From: Parvibium lacunae
GTDB lineage: Bacteria > Pseudomonadota > Gammaproteobacteria > Burkholderiales > Burkholderiaceae_D
Direction of reading: 5' to 3'
Length of the DNA: 64,000 bases
NCBI RefSeq assembly: GCF_003335215.1
Contig: NZ_QPGB01000005.1
Location: 124,001-188,000, forward strand
The notes under the pieces are model-generated. The model saw only the letters and a program-made list of their open reading frames with translations. It did not search any database and was not told the DNA's origin. The stretch's first letter is position 1. Each line of letters starts with the position of its first letter. The position numbers and the translations under genes were made by a program. Shown here piece after piece: positions 47,701 to 55,107 of this stretch.

Positions 47701-47974
47701 TTTGATGACCTCCCTCGCGTTTATCTTGGGCGTGGTGCCGCTGGCGTTTTCCAGCGGTGCCGGTGCAGCCGCCCGGCAATCGCTTGGCACCGGCGTGCTC
47801 GGTGGCATGTTGGGCGCGACAGTGCTGGCGATTTTCTTTGTGCCGCTGTTTTTCAAGCTCATCAATGACCGCCGCATGAAAACAACCGAGGAAGATTTTG
47901 CGCACCCTGAACCGCTTAATAGTGCGCCCTCATCACACAGTGCTGTGGCTATTCTGAACAAGGATGCATCATGA
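44786..47974 (+). CDS. acrB: RND multidrug efflux transporter (AcrB/HAE1 type)
   Basis: A 1062-residue inner-membrane proton/drug antiporter of the hydrophobe/amphiphile efflux class. It begins MFSKFFIERPIFASVLSMLL, and the fourth helix has LAIGIVVDDAIVVLENVERL, whose paired aspartates carry the proton relay. GGLAGELYRQFAVTISIAV and the C-terminal LTSLAFILGVVPLAFSSGAG are family motifs (here MTSLAFILG). Length matches AcrB. The last codons overlap the outer-membrane gene by four bases. Confidence 0.97.
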   Translation: MFSKFFIERPIFASVLSMLLVLAGLASLRVLPISRYPEISPPVVNVTTFYPGASAEVVERTVAAPIEEQINGVENMLYMESTSSADGRVSINVTFEVGTDLDIATVNVNNRVRQADAKLPQEVRRQGVTVSKGSSNFLVVAALYSTDNRYDALYLSNYATQNILDPLKRITGTTNVQIFGAKDYAMRIWLRPDRMAQLGVTVTDVANAIGEQNAQYAAGKIGAPPNNSEELTLTVTARGRLLEPEQFANIIVKATPGGGTIRVKDVARVELGSKDYNLNARANGHPSAAIGVFLQSGANALEVRAAVEQTLKDLASRFPEGMTYSTPYDTTPFVKESIREVLKTLAEAMVLVFIVVYVFLQSWRATIIPTLAVPVSLIGTMAGLHLLGYSLNTLTLFGMVLAIGIVVDDAIVVLENVERLINEEGLNTHDAAIKAMQEVTGPVVAIVLVLVAAFGPIGFLGGLAGELYRQFAVTISIAVVLSGLVALTLTPALCALFLKPGAEEHNRFFTWFNGVFSRMTKGYTNGVTFFLKRAGLGVSLFAAMILATGLLWKMVPRGLVPDEDQGYFIGAAILPEGSSLARTDAMVKKMEDAVSSNPNIDTTFALVGLDFLGGGGLKSSSATMFFPLKPWEERAQSAKELVGESFFKTGNIREGLPLFFSPPAIQGLGQTGGFEFYLQNKGEGGVKRLAQILPAFLEEANKQPELAGVKTLFQANSPQLFVDVDNEKARSMGVPLADIYNTLAATLGSYYVNDFNKNGRIYTVQMQAEGEFRSKPEDIGNLFVRATAGSNAGKMIPIRALADVRFVTGPDSVPRFNALPAIKLLGEAKPGYSSGQAIAAMERVAKTALPSDVGYDWGGASFQEKRSSNAGGLALGAGVLMIFLILAAQYEKWSLPFSVLLAMPFGIFGALLAVFLRHFNNDVYFQIGLVTLLGLSAKNAILIVEFAVYKMQEGYRPVAAALEAARLRFRPILMTSLAFILGVVPLAFSSGAGAAARQSLGTGVLGGMLGATVLAIFFVPLFFKLINDRRMKTTEEDFAHPEPLNSAPSSHSAVAILNKDAS

Positions 47975-49437
47975 CCTCGGCTCGACTTTTTACGCGAACC
48001 AGCCTTAGCCTTATTCTTGGCGCTAGCCTGACCGCTTGTGCGGTAGGCCCCACTTATCAGCGGCCAGTCATCAACACGCCCAACGAACTCAAACAATTGC
48101 CGGTGGCGCAAGCCGTACAAGCCCTGCCGAAAAAACTCAAACAAGTTGATATCGATTGGCTGCATTGGTGGCGCACGTTCAACGACCCGGTGTTAGACCA
48201 ACTACTCGAAGAAGCGGCTTACAGCAACCAAGACATTCAGCTGGCTGCCGCCCGAGTTGAAGAAGCGCAAGCGCAGAGTGTTTACACCAATCTCAGCCGC
48301 TATCCCGGCATTGACGCCAATGTGGGTGCCTCACGCGCCAAAATCAGCGAAACCACCGGGCGCGCCGCGCCCGGCATTCGCACCACGAACAATAATTTTT
48401 TGGCTTCGCTGGCGATTAATTATGAGATTGATTTTTGGGGCAAATACAGCCGCGCCAATGAAGCAGCACGCGCCCGTTTGTTAGCCCAGCAAGCCAATCT
48501 GGGGACCGTGAAAGCCAGCCTATATGCCAGCGTCGCGCAAAGCTATTTTGCCTTACGGGCCTTTGATGCACAGCATGAGTTAGCGCAAAGCACGCTGCAA
48601 ACCCGGCTGGAACATCGGCGTTTGCAGGAAAAACGTTTTCAGGCTGGGGTGATTGGTGAGCAAGATTGGCAGCAAACACTATCCGAAGTCGCCAGCGCAG
48701 AAATACAGCGGGCACAGGCGCGGCAAAATCAGCAACTCGCCGAAACCGCCTTGGCGATTTTGCTGGGCCGTTCCCCTGCCGCTATCGCCAAACCAGAGAT
48801 TGCACGGGGTAAAAATCTACAAGGATTATTTGATCAAGTCGCCTTACCCGCCGAGCTCCCCGCAGAAATTCTCACCCGGCGGCCCGACCTGGTCGCCGCG
48901 GAGCAAAGCTTAATCGCTGCTAATGCCGATATTGGCCAAGCCAAGGCACAATATTTCCCCAGCATTAAGCTCACCAGTGGTAGCGGTTATGAATCACGAA
49001 ACCTGGCGGATTTGATTCAACCCAGCTCCATGCTCTGGAACCTCGGCGCAAATTTAGCGCAACCCGTGTTTCGCGGGGGGCTAATCAGCTCCCTGATCAA
49101 CGGCGCCAAGGCCCGTAAAAATCAAGCTTTAGCGCAGTATGTACAGTCGGTACAGTTTGCCTTTCGGGATGTACACGATGCGCTGGTCAATGTGGCTGCC
49201 AATGAAGAGATTGTGACTGCGGCACAAACCCGCCAGCAAGCCTTGAAAGAAACCCTGCGGCTGGTCAACCTGCGCTACACCAACGGCTACAGCAGTTACC
49301 TCGAAGTGCTCAATGCCCAGCGTGATTTATTCCAAGTAGAAAGCACGCTGATTGATACTCAACGCGCCCAACTCGCGGCGACCGTGAGTTTGTATAAGGC
49401 CCTGGGTGGGGGATGGGCGGGGCAGCAGCTCAAATAA
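47971..49437 (+). CDS. Outer-membrane efflux lipoprotein (OprM/NodT family)
   Basis: A 488-residue TolC-like channel of the NodT family. The signal peptide ends in lipobox LTACAVGPTYQRP, typical of OprM-like lipoproteins. Two repeated outer-membrane efflux domains follow (LDQLLEEAAYSNQDIQLAAA near 75; LTRRPDLVAAEQSLIAANAD near 310). It completes the acrA-acrB pump and is translationally coupled to acrB. Confidence 0.95.
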   Translation: MTSARLFTRTSLSLILGASLTACAVGPTYQRPVINTPNELKQLPVAQAVQALPKKLKQVDIDWLHWWRTFNDPVLDQLLEEAAYSNQDIQLAAARVEEAQAQSVYTNLSRYPGIDANVGASRAKISETTGRAAPGIRTTNNNFLASLAINYEIDFWGKYSRANEAARARLLAQQANLGTVKASLYASVAQSYFALRAFDAQHELAQSTLQTRLEHRRLQEKRFQAGVIGEQDWQQTLSEVASAEIQRAQARQNQQLAETALAILLGRSPAAIAKPEIARGKNLQGLFDQVALPAELPAEILTRRPDLVAAEQSLIAANADIGQAKAQYFPSIKLTSGSGYESRNLADLIQPSSMLWNLGANLAQPVFRGGLISSLINGAKARKNQALAQYVQSVQFAFRDVHDALVNVAANEEIVTAAQTRQQALKETLRLVNLRYTNGYSSYLEVLNAQRDLFQVESTLIDTQRAQLAATVSLYKALGGGWAGQQLK

Positions 49438-49527
49438 TTAACTAATTATCCCGAGGCGCTGCGCATCTCTCCTGCCTATACTTGTAACCCAACATAGCGT
49501 TGGATTACAAAAAACTTGACAGGATGT

Positions 49528-50178
49528 TTATTGATTCCATCTGAATGAATTAATAAATTGTGCTTTTCTTAACTCTGCTCCAGAAGGAAGGGCTTTTTCA
49601 GATATTGGGAAATTCACCCATATGTGTGCAAGGCAATTCTCTTTTTTAAACGCGTATGATGAATGTTGAACGGTAAATCCTAGGGCTCTTTGGGTGCCTG
49701 ATTTACGCTCAGGGATGATTTGAGTATACGTAAATTCATTTGGCAACGCTTTGTCAGCCTGTTGGTTTATCAATGGGTTGCCATAGGCTGCTGAAAACTG
49801 TGCAGAATATTGATCCCTAATAACTTTTGCCAATTCATGCGCAGATTTCATGTTCGATTCTTCTGGCAACTTGCAAAATAGATCTACTCGGTACACTTCA
49901 GCAGGGTTTAACGTCGATGAGAAAACAATATGTGTTTCGTTTTGAAGATAAGTTTCCTCAATCTGCATATAACTGTACGCAGTAGAATTAACAGGAAACG
50001 GCACATTGATCTCAAAAATTTTATCTTGAGATGTGTATATCCCACTTCTCAATTCACCTTTTGTTGCCTTAGGCGCTGGAATCAAGCCACCTATTGACCC
50101 ACCTGTCGAACTGCAACCAAATAAAAATAGCGTTACGACTAAGCTAGTCCAACGTAGTTTACGATTAATGATCATCAT
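49528..50178 (-). CDS. Unknown lipoprotein
   Basis: I do not recognise this protein of about 216 residues. It has a lipoprotein signal (RWTSLVVTLFLFGC) with lipobox LFGCSS, and a mature domain without a known motif. Only two cysteines remain in the mature part (DLFCKLP and KENCLAH), which could form one disulfide. Several ATGs are possible (50190, 50178, 50175); GAGAT five bases upstream favours 50178. It lies between the efflux operon and hipBA, and its A+T-richer codons suggest an accessory gene. Confidence 0.68.
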   Translation of the reverse strand: MMIINRKLRWTSLVVTLFLFGCSSTGGSIGGLIPAPKATKGELRSGIYTSQDKIFEINVPFPVNSTAYSYMQIEETYLQNETHIVFSSTLNPAEVYRVDLFCKLPEESNMKSAHELAKVIRDQYSAQFSAAYGNPLINQQADKALPNEFTYTQIIPERKSGTQRALGFTVQHSSYAFKKENCLAHIWVNFPISEKALPSGAELRKAQFINSFRWNQ

Positions 50179-50351
50179 GGTTGATCTCATTCCATAGAGG
50201 TTGCAAATGCTAAATGGGCTTGGCATCAAATACCCCTGATAGGCCGCTGCTGGTAACAATTTGAATGCAGGAATTATCTAGCGGCACTGCTTTCAAAATC
50301 TTATCCATACTCGTTTACCTTAATGGTTCAAATCTCCAGTCATAGAATTGA

Positions 50352-50387
50352 ATATACTAAATTAAAGCATGATAACCACAAGTATAT
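50352..50387. promoter_or_regulatory. Distal ATATACT inverted repeat upstream of hipB
   Basis: ATATACT (50352-50358) and AGTATAT (50381-50387) form an inverted pair with centres 29 bp apart. The same half-site occurs again nearer hipB, so both pairs may be operators for the HipB-like protein. Confidence 0.55.
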
Positions 50388-50423
50388 AGGCCAGCAACCG
50401 CTCAGCTAGAGCTAGCTAATAAA

Positions 50424-50465
50424 ACATATACTTGCTCAAATATAATTATTTGGTAAAGTATATGT
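50424..50465 (+). promoter_or_regulatory. Proximal inverted repeat at the hipB start
   Basis: ACATATACTT (50424-50433) and AAGTATATGT (50456-50465) are perfect 10-bp inverted arms separated by 22 bases of A+T-rich DNA. The right arm ends one base before the hipB ATG (50466), so binding here would cover the promoter and the ribosome-binding region. It is a likely autoregulatory operator. Confidence 0.72.
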
Positions 50466-50873
50466 ATGTCTAAATCTTCCCCCTCCTTATCTATTTTGCC
50501 ACCCGAAGCGGCGAGTGCGCTGGTTCAGCTTGGTGAGCACCTCGCTTTAGCGCGGGTGCGCCGCAAAGAATCGCAACGCGTCTGGGCGCAGCGCATGGGC
50601 ATTTCGGTGCCGACCTTGGTGCGTATGGAGCGCGGGGATGCGAGCGTGAGCATGGGCGTGTATGCCACGGCGCTGTGGATGATGGGGCAGAGCGCTGCGC
50701 TAAGCGATTTGGCTGCGCCGGAGCAAGATCGGGGGGCGTTGGAATCCGATGTGCGGGCAGCCAAGCGCACCCGCGCCGTGCGTTCGCAAGCGTCATTGGC
50801 GGCGCGGCTGGCGCAAGGCAGTGTCGCTAAGCAGGGGAATACGCCTAAATCACCCAAGCAGGTCAAACCATGA
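50466..50873 (+). CDS. HipB-like XRE antitoxin/regulator
   Basis: A 135-residue protein with an N-terminal XRE helix-turn-helix (LALARVRRKESQRVWAQRMG; ISVPTLVRMERGDASVSMG) as in HipB antitoxins. The C-terminal ~50 residues are basic and alanine-rich, longer than in E. coli HipB. Its stop overlaps the hipA-like start by four bases. No Shine-Dalgarno sequence is evident, because the start sits on the operator repeat. It probably represses its own operon and holds the kinase. Confidence 0.88.
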   Translation: MSKSSPSLSILPPEAASALVQLGEHLALARVRRKESQRVWAQRMGISVPTLVRMERGDASVSMGVYATALWMMGQSAALSDLAAPEQDRGALESDVRAAKRTRAVRSQASLAARLAQGSVAKQGNTPKSPKQVKP

Positions 50874-52114
50874 GCCGACTCTATTCCTTAACGGATCAAC
50901 TTTATCTGTGGTACTTGGGCCAGCCTGCGCAGCCGCGCTTGGTGGGCGAGCTAAACTTGGTGCTGTCGGGGCGCGGGGTCTCGCTGCGCTATGCCCCTGA
51001 TTGGCTAGAGCATGGCTTTCCGCTGAGTGAAGATTTGCCTTTGCTGGACATGGAACATTTACCGCGCAGCAAAGATGTGGCGACGGGGGCGGTGGATGAT
51101 GCACGGCCCGACCGCTGGGGCGAGCGGGTGATTCGTTTACTGGAGCGCCCACCGCGCTTGTCTGTGCTGGAAATGCTGTACTTTGCAGGCGATAGCCGCT
51201 TTGGCGCATTGGGCGTATCGACTTCGGCCACGGCGTATCAACCGCATCGCAGCCCGGCCTTACCGACCTTGGCCGATGTGAATGCCGTGCATGAGTTGGT
51301 GCAGCAAGTGCTGAGTGGGCAACCGATTGAGGAAGCCCAGCGCCGCTTGATTGCGCCGGGTGCAACGATGGGCGGCGCACACCCCAAAGCCGTCGTGCAG
51401 ATAGACGGGGCGGAATGGGTGCTGAAGTTTGCGGAAGAGCGGCATTCCTACGAGCCATTGGTGGAACATGCGGCGATGACGCTGGCCGCGCAAGCCGGGA
51501 TTACCGTCGCCGAAACCCGCCCGATTCCCTTGCAACATGGCTTTGCGGTGGCAGTGAAACGCTTTGACCGCCTTGAGTCTATCGCCTCTACGCCTGCGCT
51601 ACGTTGCCATGCGCTTTCAGCCAATGTGGCTTTACAGGCTGCGGGGGTGGCGTTGTCTTACCCGAATTTGGCGCAACTACTGCGACGGCGCGGCGTGCTG
51701 GAAAATAATTTGTACCAAAGCCAAATGCACGAATTGTTTCGCCGCATGGTGTTTAATATTTTGCTGGATAACACCGACGACCATGAAAAAAACCATGTGC
51801 TGCTGGTGACAGATGCACATCAATATGCGCTCGCGCCCGCGTTTGATGTGTTGCCCACCGGACAGGCCTTGGGCTATCAGGCCTTAGAAGTGGGAGCGGA
51901 GGGTGCGGTATCGAGCTTGGAAAACGCGCTCTCGATGTGTCGTGCCTTTGGCCTAACACCCGCTACGGCACGGGCAGAAATAGCGCGTGTAATCGCTGTG
52001 GTGAATAGCTGGCAAGCCCACTTTGCAGCGTGTGGCGTACCTGCCTCTGTGATTGAACAGCTAGTTGCGCAGATTGATCGGCCTTACTTATTGCAGCAGC
52101 GGCAGGTGCAATAA
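50870..52114 (+). CDS. HipA-like serine/threonine kinase toxin
   Basis: A 414-residue HipA-domain kinase. Seen are the ATP-loop GATMGGAHPKA, the FDR motif (AVKRFDRLE), the catalytic loop LLDNTDDHEKNH and the metal-site region ALAPAFDVLPTG. The family phosphorylates targets such as aminoacyl-tRNA synthetases and can arrest growth. The N-terminal subdomain is present but shorter than in E. coli HipA. Catalytic aspartate and asparagine are both present, so it looks active. It is coupled to the HipB-like gene. Confidence 0.9.
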   Translation: MSRLYSLTDQLYLWYLGQPAQPRLVGELNLVLSGRGVSLRYAPDWLEHGFPLSEDLPLLDMEHLPRSKDVATGAVDDARPDRWGERVIRLLERPPRLSVLEMLYFAGDSRFGALGVSTSATAYQPHRSPALPTLADVNAVHELVQQVLSGQPIEEAQRRLIAPGATMGGAHPKAVVQIDGAEWVLKFAEERHSYEPLVEHAAMTLAAQAGITVAETRPIPLQHGFAVAVKRFDRLESIASTPALRCHALSANVALQAAGVALSYPNLAQLLRRRGVLENNLYQSQMHELFRRMVFNILLDNTDDHEKNHVLLVTDAHQYALAPAFDVLPTGQALGYQALEVGAEGAVSSLENALSMCRAFGLTPATARAEIARVIAVVNSWQAHFAACGVPASVIEQLVAQIDRPYLLQQRQVQ

Positions 52115-52169
52115 ACTCACTCGCCGCACCTTGTCTAACGTGGCTTTACTCACAGTACATCGAACGTTA

Positions 52170-52529
52170 TCAACCGCATGTATTTGCGAATTGTATCGGG
52201 CAGTTATTTGCGCATACCGGATGCGTGGGTAGCACAAAACATTGAAACGTTCCAGGTACGGGTGACCCAGGTAAATTGGCTGGATCGCATGATTTTGCCG
52301 CATCACAAATCATGGCAGGCAGGGGCTCTTTACACATGTAAGCGGTTGGGGGTTGCTGAGGATCAATGACGACGGTGCAGCCAGATGGGCCGCCCGAGGT
52401 TAGCTTGCTGGATGGGGATGAAGGCGTTTTCGTTGATTTAGATGTTTCAGCACGAGCATTGATTGCGTATGTAAAATTAATCGCTATCGCCAAGCAACAA
52501 CCAAAGAGCAAACTTTGCTTAAACTGCAT
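52170..52529 (-). CDS. Small secreted eight-cysteine protein
   Basis: A 119-residue protein of unknown family. It has a signal peptide (SLLFGCCLAIAINFTYA, probable cleavage near NARA) and a mature part of about 92 residues with a Ser/Thr/Pro-rich start and eight cysteines (SGC, YMC, MIC, KSC, FQC, PVC, NNC, NTC), enough for four disulfides. AGGAGT seven bases before the ATG strongly supports expression. It converges with the hipA-like gene. Function unknown. Confidence 0.72.
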   Translation of the reverse strand: MQFKQSLLFGCCLAIAINFTYAINARAETSKSTKTPSSPSSKLTSGGPSGCTVVIDPQQPPTAYMCKEPLPAMICDAAKSCDPANLPGSPVPGTFQCFVLPTHPVCANNCPIQFANTCG

Positions 52530-52580
52530 GAGACACTCCTGTTCAGGTAAGTCTATTCATGTTACTGGGTGATACGGGAC

Positions 52581-52859
52581 TTATAAAACCACCTTCACCA
52601 TCGGGTGCCCCGTAAGTGCGCGATAGAGGTTATCGAGCTGCTCGCGCGAAGTGGCGCGAATAGTGCAAGTGAGGCCAATGTAGTTGCCGCTGCTGCTGGC
52701 GCGGATTTCAACGGTGCTGGCATCAAAATCCGGCGCGTGAAGCGTGACAAGCTCGACAATGGTTTGTGCAAAGTCATCATGCCGTTTGCCCATGATTTTC
52801 AGCGGAAAATCCATGGGGAAATTCCATAGCGCGGCGTTCGGGTCTTCGGTGGTGCTCAT
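52581..52859 (-). CDS. DUF493 / YbeD-like protein
   Basis: A 92-residue protein of the YbeD family: LWNFPMDFPLKIMGKRHDDF, then SSSGNYIGLTCTIRATSREQL and the ending YRALTGHPMVKVVL. The fold resembles ACT-like regulatory domains; function is unsettled. In many proteobacteria it lies between dacA/dacC and lipB; here the next genes downstream are the eight-cysteine protein and hipBA instead. Confidence 0.92.
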   Translation of the reverse strand: MSTTEDPNAALWNFPMDFPLKIMGKRHDDFAQTIVELVTLHAPDFDASTVEIRASSSGNYIGLTCTIRATSREQLDNLYRALTGHPMVKVVL

Positions 52860-52872
52860 GCGCTACGCTCGG

Positions 52873-54045
52873 TTATTTGAACCACAGGCGCACGGTATCC
52901 CATGCGCGGCCAAAGACCCCGGCCACAGGCACGGCTTCGAGTGCGGTAGCAGGCACTTCGGCCACCACTTTGCCATCTACGGTGAATTTAATCGTGCCTA
53001 ACACTTGGCCAGCGGCAACAGGTGCTACCAAGGGTTGTTTGATTTCGAGATTGGCTTGTACGCGTTCTGCCGTGCCTTTGGGAAGGCTGACGTAGATCGG
53101 TTGGTTAGCGCCAATTTTGACTTGGCTGCTTTTGCCTTTCCAAATTTCTGGGCTGCTGACTACTTGGTTGCCGTCATAGACTTTCACAGCATCGTAATAT
53201 TGAAAACCATAGTTGAGTAAGCGTAGGCTTTCTTGGGCGCGTGTATCCATCGAATTGGTGCCCAACACGACTGAGAGCAGCCGCCGCTGACCACGTTTGC
53301 TAGATGCGATCAGGCAATACCCAGCCGTTTCAGTATGGCCAGTTTTGACGCCATCAACCGTGGGGTCAACAAACAAGAGGCGGTTGCGGTTTTCTTGTTT
53401 GATTTTGTTGTAAGTGAAATCTTTAATCGCGTAGTAGTGATACTGCTCTGGGTAATCTTGAATCAGGCGGGTTGCTAAGCGGGCGAGGTCGCGGGCGGTG
53501 GTGTAATGCTGGGGGTCGGGCATGCCGCTGGCGTTCATGAAGTTGGTGCCTTTCATGCCCAGGCGCTGCGCTTCGCGATTCATCATGGTGACAAACCCCG
53601 CTTCGGTGCCGCCACCGACGGCTTCAGCCAAGGCCACAGTGGCATCATTACCCGATTGCACGATCATGCCTTTAATCAGCTCTTCGACAGTGACAGGCAC
53701 TTTGGGGTCGATAAAGGTCCGCGAGCCTCCCATTTTGTAGGCGGCAGTCGAGACGGGCACAGTTTGATTCAGGGTCAGCACCTGCTGCTTGAGCGCGCCA
53801 AAAACGAGATAGGCGGTCATGAGTTTGGTGAGAGAAGCGGGCTCGATCCGGCTGTCTACTTCATGGCCTGCTAATACTTGATTACTGGTTACATCCAATA
53901 GCAACCACGATTTCGCCGTCATCTGCGGCACGGGGGCCATACCAATTGGGGTTTGCGCCTGCACGCTGCTCAGCCCAATCAAGCTCACGAATAAAAATAA
54001 CCAAACCCGGCTGGCTGGCCGCACACGAGAAAGAAAATTTTTCAT
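52873..54045 (-). CDS. dacC: D-alanyl-D-alanine carboxypeptidase (PBP5/6 family)
   Basis: A penicillin-binding carboxypeptidase that trims peptidoglycan pentapeptides. Motifs: SLTK (EPASLTKLMTAY), SGN (IVQSGNDATVAL) and KTG (VDGVKTGHTETAGY). A signal peptide precedes TPIGMAPVPQ, and the C-terminus ends in the amphipathic anchor RAWDTVRLWFK. The frame opens at 54078, but that ATG overlaps a TATAAT box on the minus strand, so the start is more likely 54054-54045. Gene symbol dacC or dacA cannot be settled. Confidence 0.93.
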   Translation of the reverse strand: MKNFLSRVRPASRVWLFLFVSLIGLSSVQAQTPIGMAPVPQMTAKSWLLLDVTSNQVLAGHEVDSRIEPASLTKLMTAYLVFGALKQQVLTLNQTVPVSTAAYKMGGSRTFIDPKVPVTVEELIKGMIVQSGNDATVALAEAVGGGTEAGFVTMMNREAQRLGMKGTNFMNASGMPDPQHYTTARDLARLATRLIQDYPEQYHYYAIKDFTYNKIKQENRNRLLFVDPTVDGVKTGHTETAGYCLIASSKRGQRRLLSVVLGTNSMDTRAQESLRLLNYGFQYYDAVKVYDGNQVVSSPEIWKGKSSQVKIGANQPIYVSLPKGTAERVQANLEIKQPLVAPVAAGQVLGTIKFTVDGKVVAEVPATALEAVPVAGVFGRAWDTVRLWFK

Positions 54046-54106
54046 ACCCATCATCAAAAGAATGTTCGCGACGCGCATTATAGCTGTGCCACTTAAGGCG
54101 ATTCGG

Positions 54107-54748
54107 TCATTCAGCCGATTCGTTCACGCCCGCCCAGGCTTGGAACACAATCTGTTTCAAGGTGGGCAATTTGCCGTGGAAAAAGTGGTCTGCCCCCGGC
54201 ACAACGACCACGGGCAAGCTCTGTGGGCGCGCCCAATCGAGCACGCTCTGTAGTGGTACCGTGTCATCTTGCTCACCATGAATCACCAGCGTATCCGCAG
54301 GCACCGGCAAGACCTCCCAGCGTGAGGTCGCCGTACCCACCAGCACCAAGCGGCTTGCAGGCCGATTAAGCGCGACTAAGCGCTGCGCAACATGGGTTTG
54401 CACAAAGCTGCCAAAAGAAAACCCCGCCAAAATCAGCGGCAGTCCAGCATAGCGGCGCTGCTCATGCTGCTCAATAAAGTCCAATACCGCCAATAAATCA
54501 TCGGTTTCACCAACGCCAGCAGTATGTTCGCCGGCAGTCTGCCCGACCCCGCGAAAATTACTTCGTACGACCAAATACCCCAGTTGCACAAATGTCCGCA
54601 TGAGCGTGGTGACGACTTTGTTATCCATCGTGCCGCCAAAGAGCGGGTGCGGATGCGCCAGCAACACCACGCCACGCGGTTGTGCTTGCTCGCCATCAAG
54701 CGCGATTTCAATGGGGCCGACGATACCGGGGATAATTTGCTTACTCAT
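54107..54748 (-). CDS. Alpha/beta hydrolase
   Basis: A 213-residue hydrolase of the small alpha/beta fold group. It has LLAHPHPLFGGTMDNKVV (oxyanion region), SNFRGVGQTAGEH, the nucleophile elbow GFSFGS, the acid region VIHGEQDDTVPL and the final histidine in VPGADHFFHGKL, so the Ser-Asp-His triad is complete. Substrate unknown. Its ATG overlaps the ferredoxin stop by four bases, a pairing kept in many betaproteobacteria. Confidence 0.92.
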   Translation of the reverse strand: MSKQIIPGIVGPIEIALDGEQAQPRGVVLLAHPHPLFGGTMDNKVVTTLMRTFVQLGYLVVRSNFRGVGQTAGEHTAGVGETDDLLAVLDFIEQHEQRRYAGLPLILAGFSFGSFVQTHVAQRLVALNRPASRLVLVGTATSRWEVLPVPADTLVIHGEQDDTVPLQSVLDWARPQSLPVVVVPGADHFFHGKLPTLKQIVFQAWAGVNESAE

Positions 54749-55065
54749 ATTTTTAAGCGCTCCACGATTTGGCCTTTTTGTAGGTGGGACTGAATGATTT
54801 CATCGATATCTTCTTTATCAACATAGGTGTACCAAACCGCCTCGGGGTAGACCACCATCACCGGCCCTTGGTCACAGCGATCGAGGCAGCCCGCTTTGTT
54901 AACCCGGCATTTGCCTTCGCCATTTAAGCCGAGAGCTTTAACGCGATCTTTGGCATAAGCTTGTAGCTCGGCAGCCTGGTAGTTGGCACAGCAACCTTCG
55001 CCGGGTGCGCGCTGATTCAGGCAGAAAAAAACATGGTGCTTAAAATGGCTGTGAGAAGTAGACAT
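54745..55065 (-). CDS. Thioredoxin-like [2Fe-2S] ferredoxin
   Basis: About 106 residues with the thioredoxin-fold ferredoxin cysteine pattern: first pair in FFCLNQRAPGEGCC, second pair in KAGCLDRCDQGPVMVVYP, followed by VWYTYVDKEDIDEII. The GPVMVVYPEAVWY motif is typical. Three starts are possible; the ATG at 55065 (MSTSHSHFKHH) is family-like. It is coupled to the hydrolase gene. Electron partner unknown. Confidence 0.92.
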   Translation of the reverse strand: MSTSHSHFKHHVFFCLNQRAPGEGCCANYQAAELQAYAKDRVKALGLNGEGKCRVNKAGCLDRCDQGPVMVVYPEAVWYTYVDKEDIDEIIQSHLQKGQIVERLKI

Positions 55066-55107
55066 GGTTGTTTGTAGCAGTGTAGTCATTAACAAAAAGG
55101 GATATGC

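Noticed and set aside
47408-48165. Open frames antisense to the 3' end of acrB
   Set aside because: Translations are unlike any protein and overlap conserved pump helices.
50850-51458. 202-codon minus-strand frame opposite hipA
   Set aside because: Pro/Ala/Ser-rich shadow of the HipA-like gene, which has its catalytic motifs intact.
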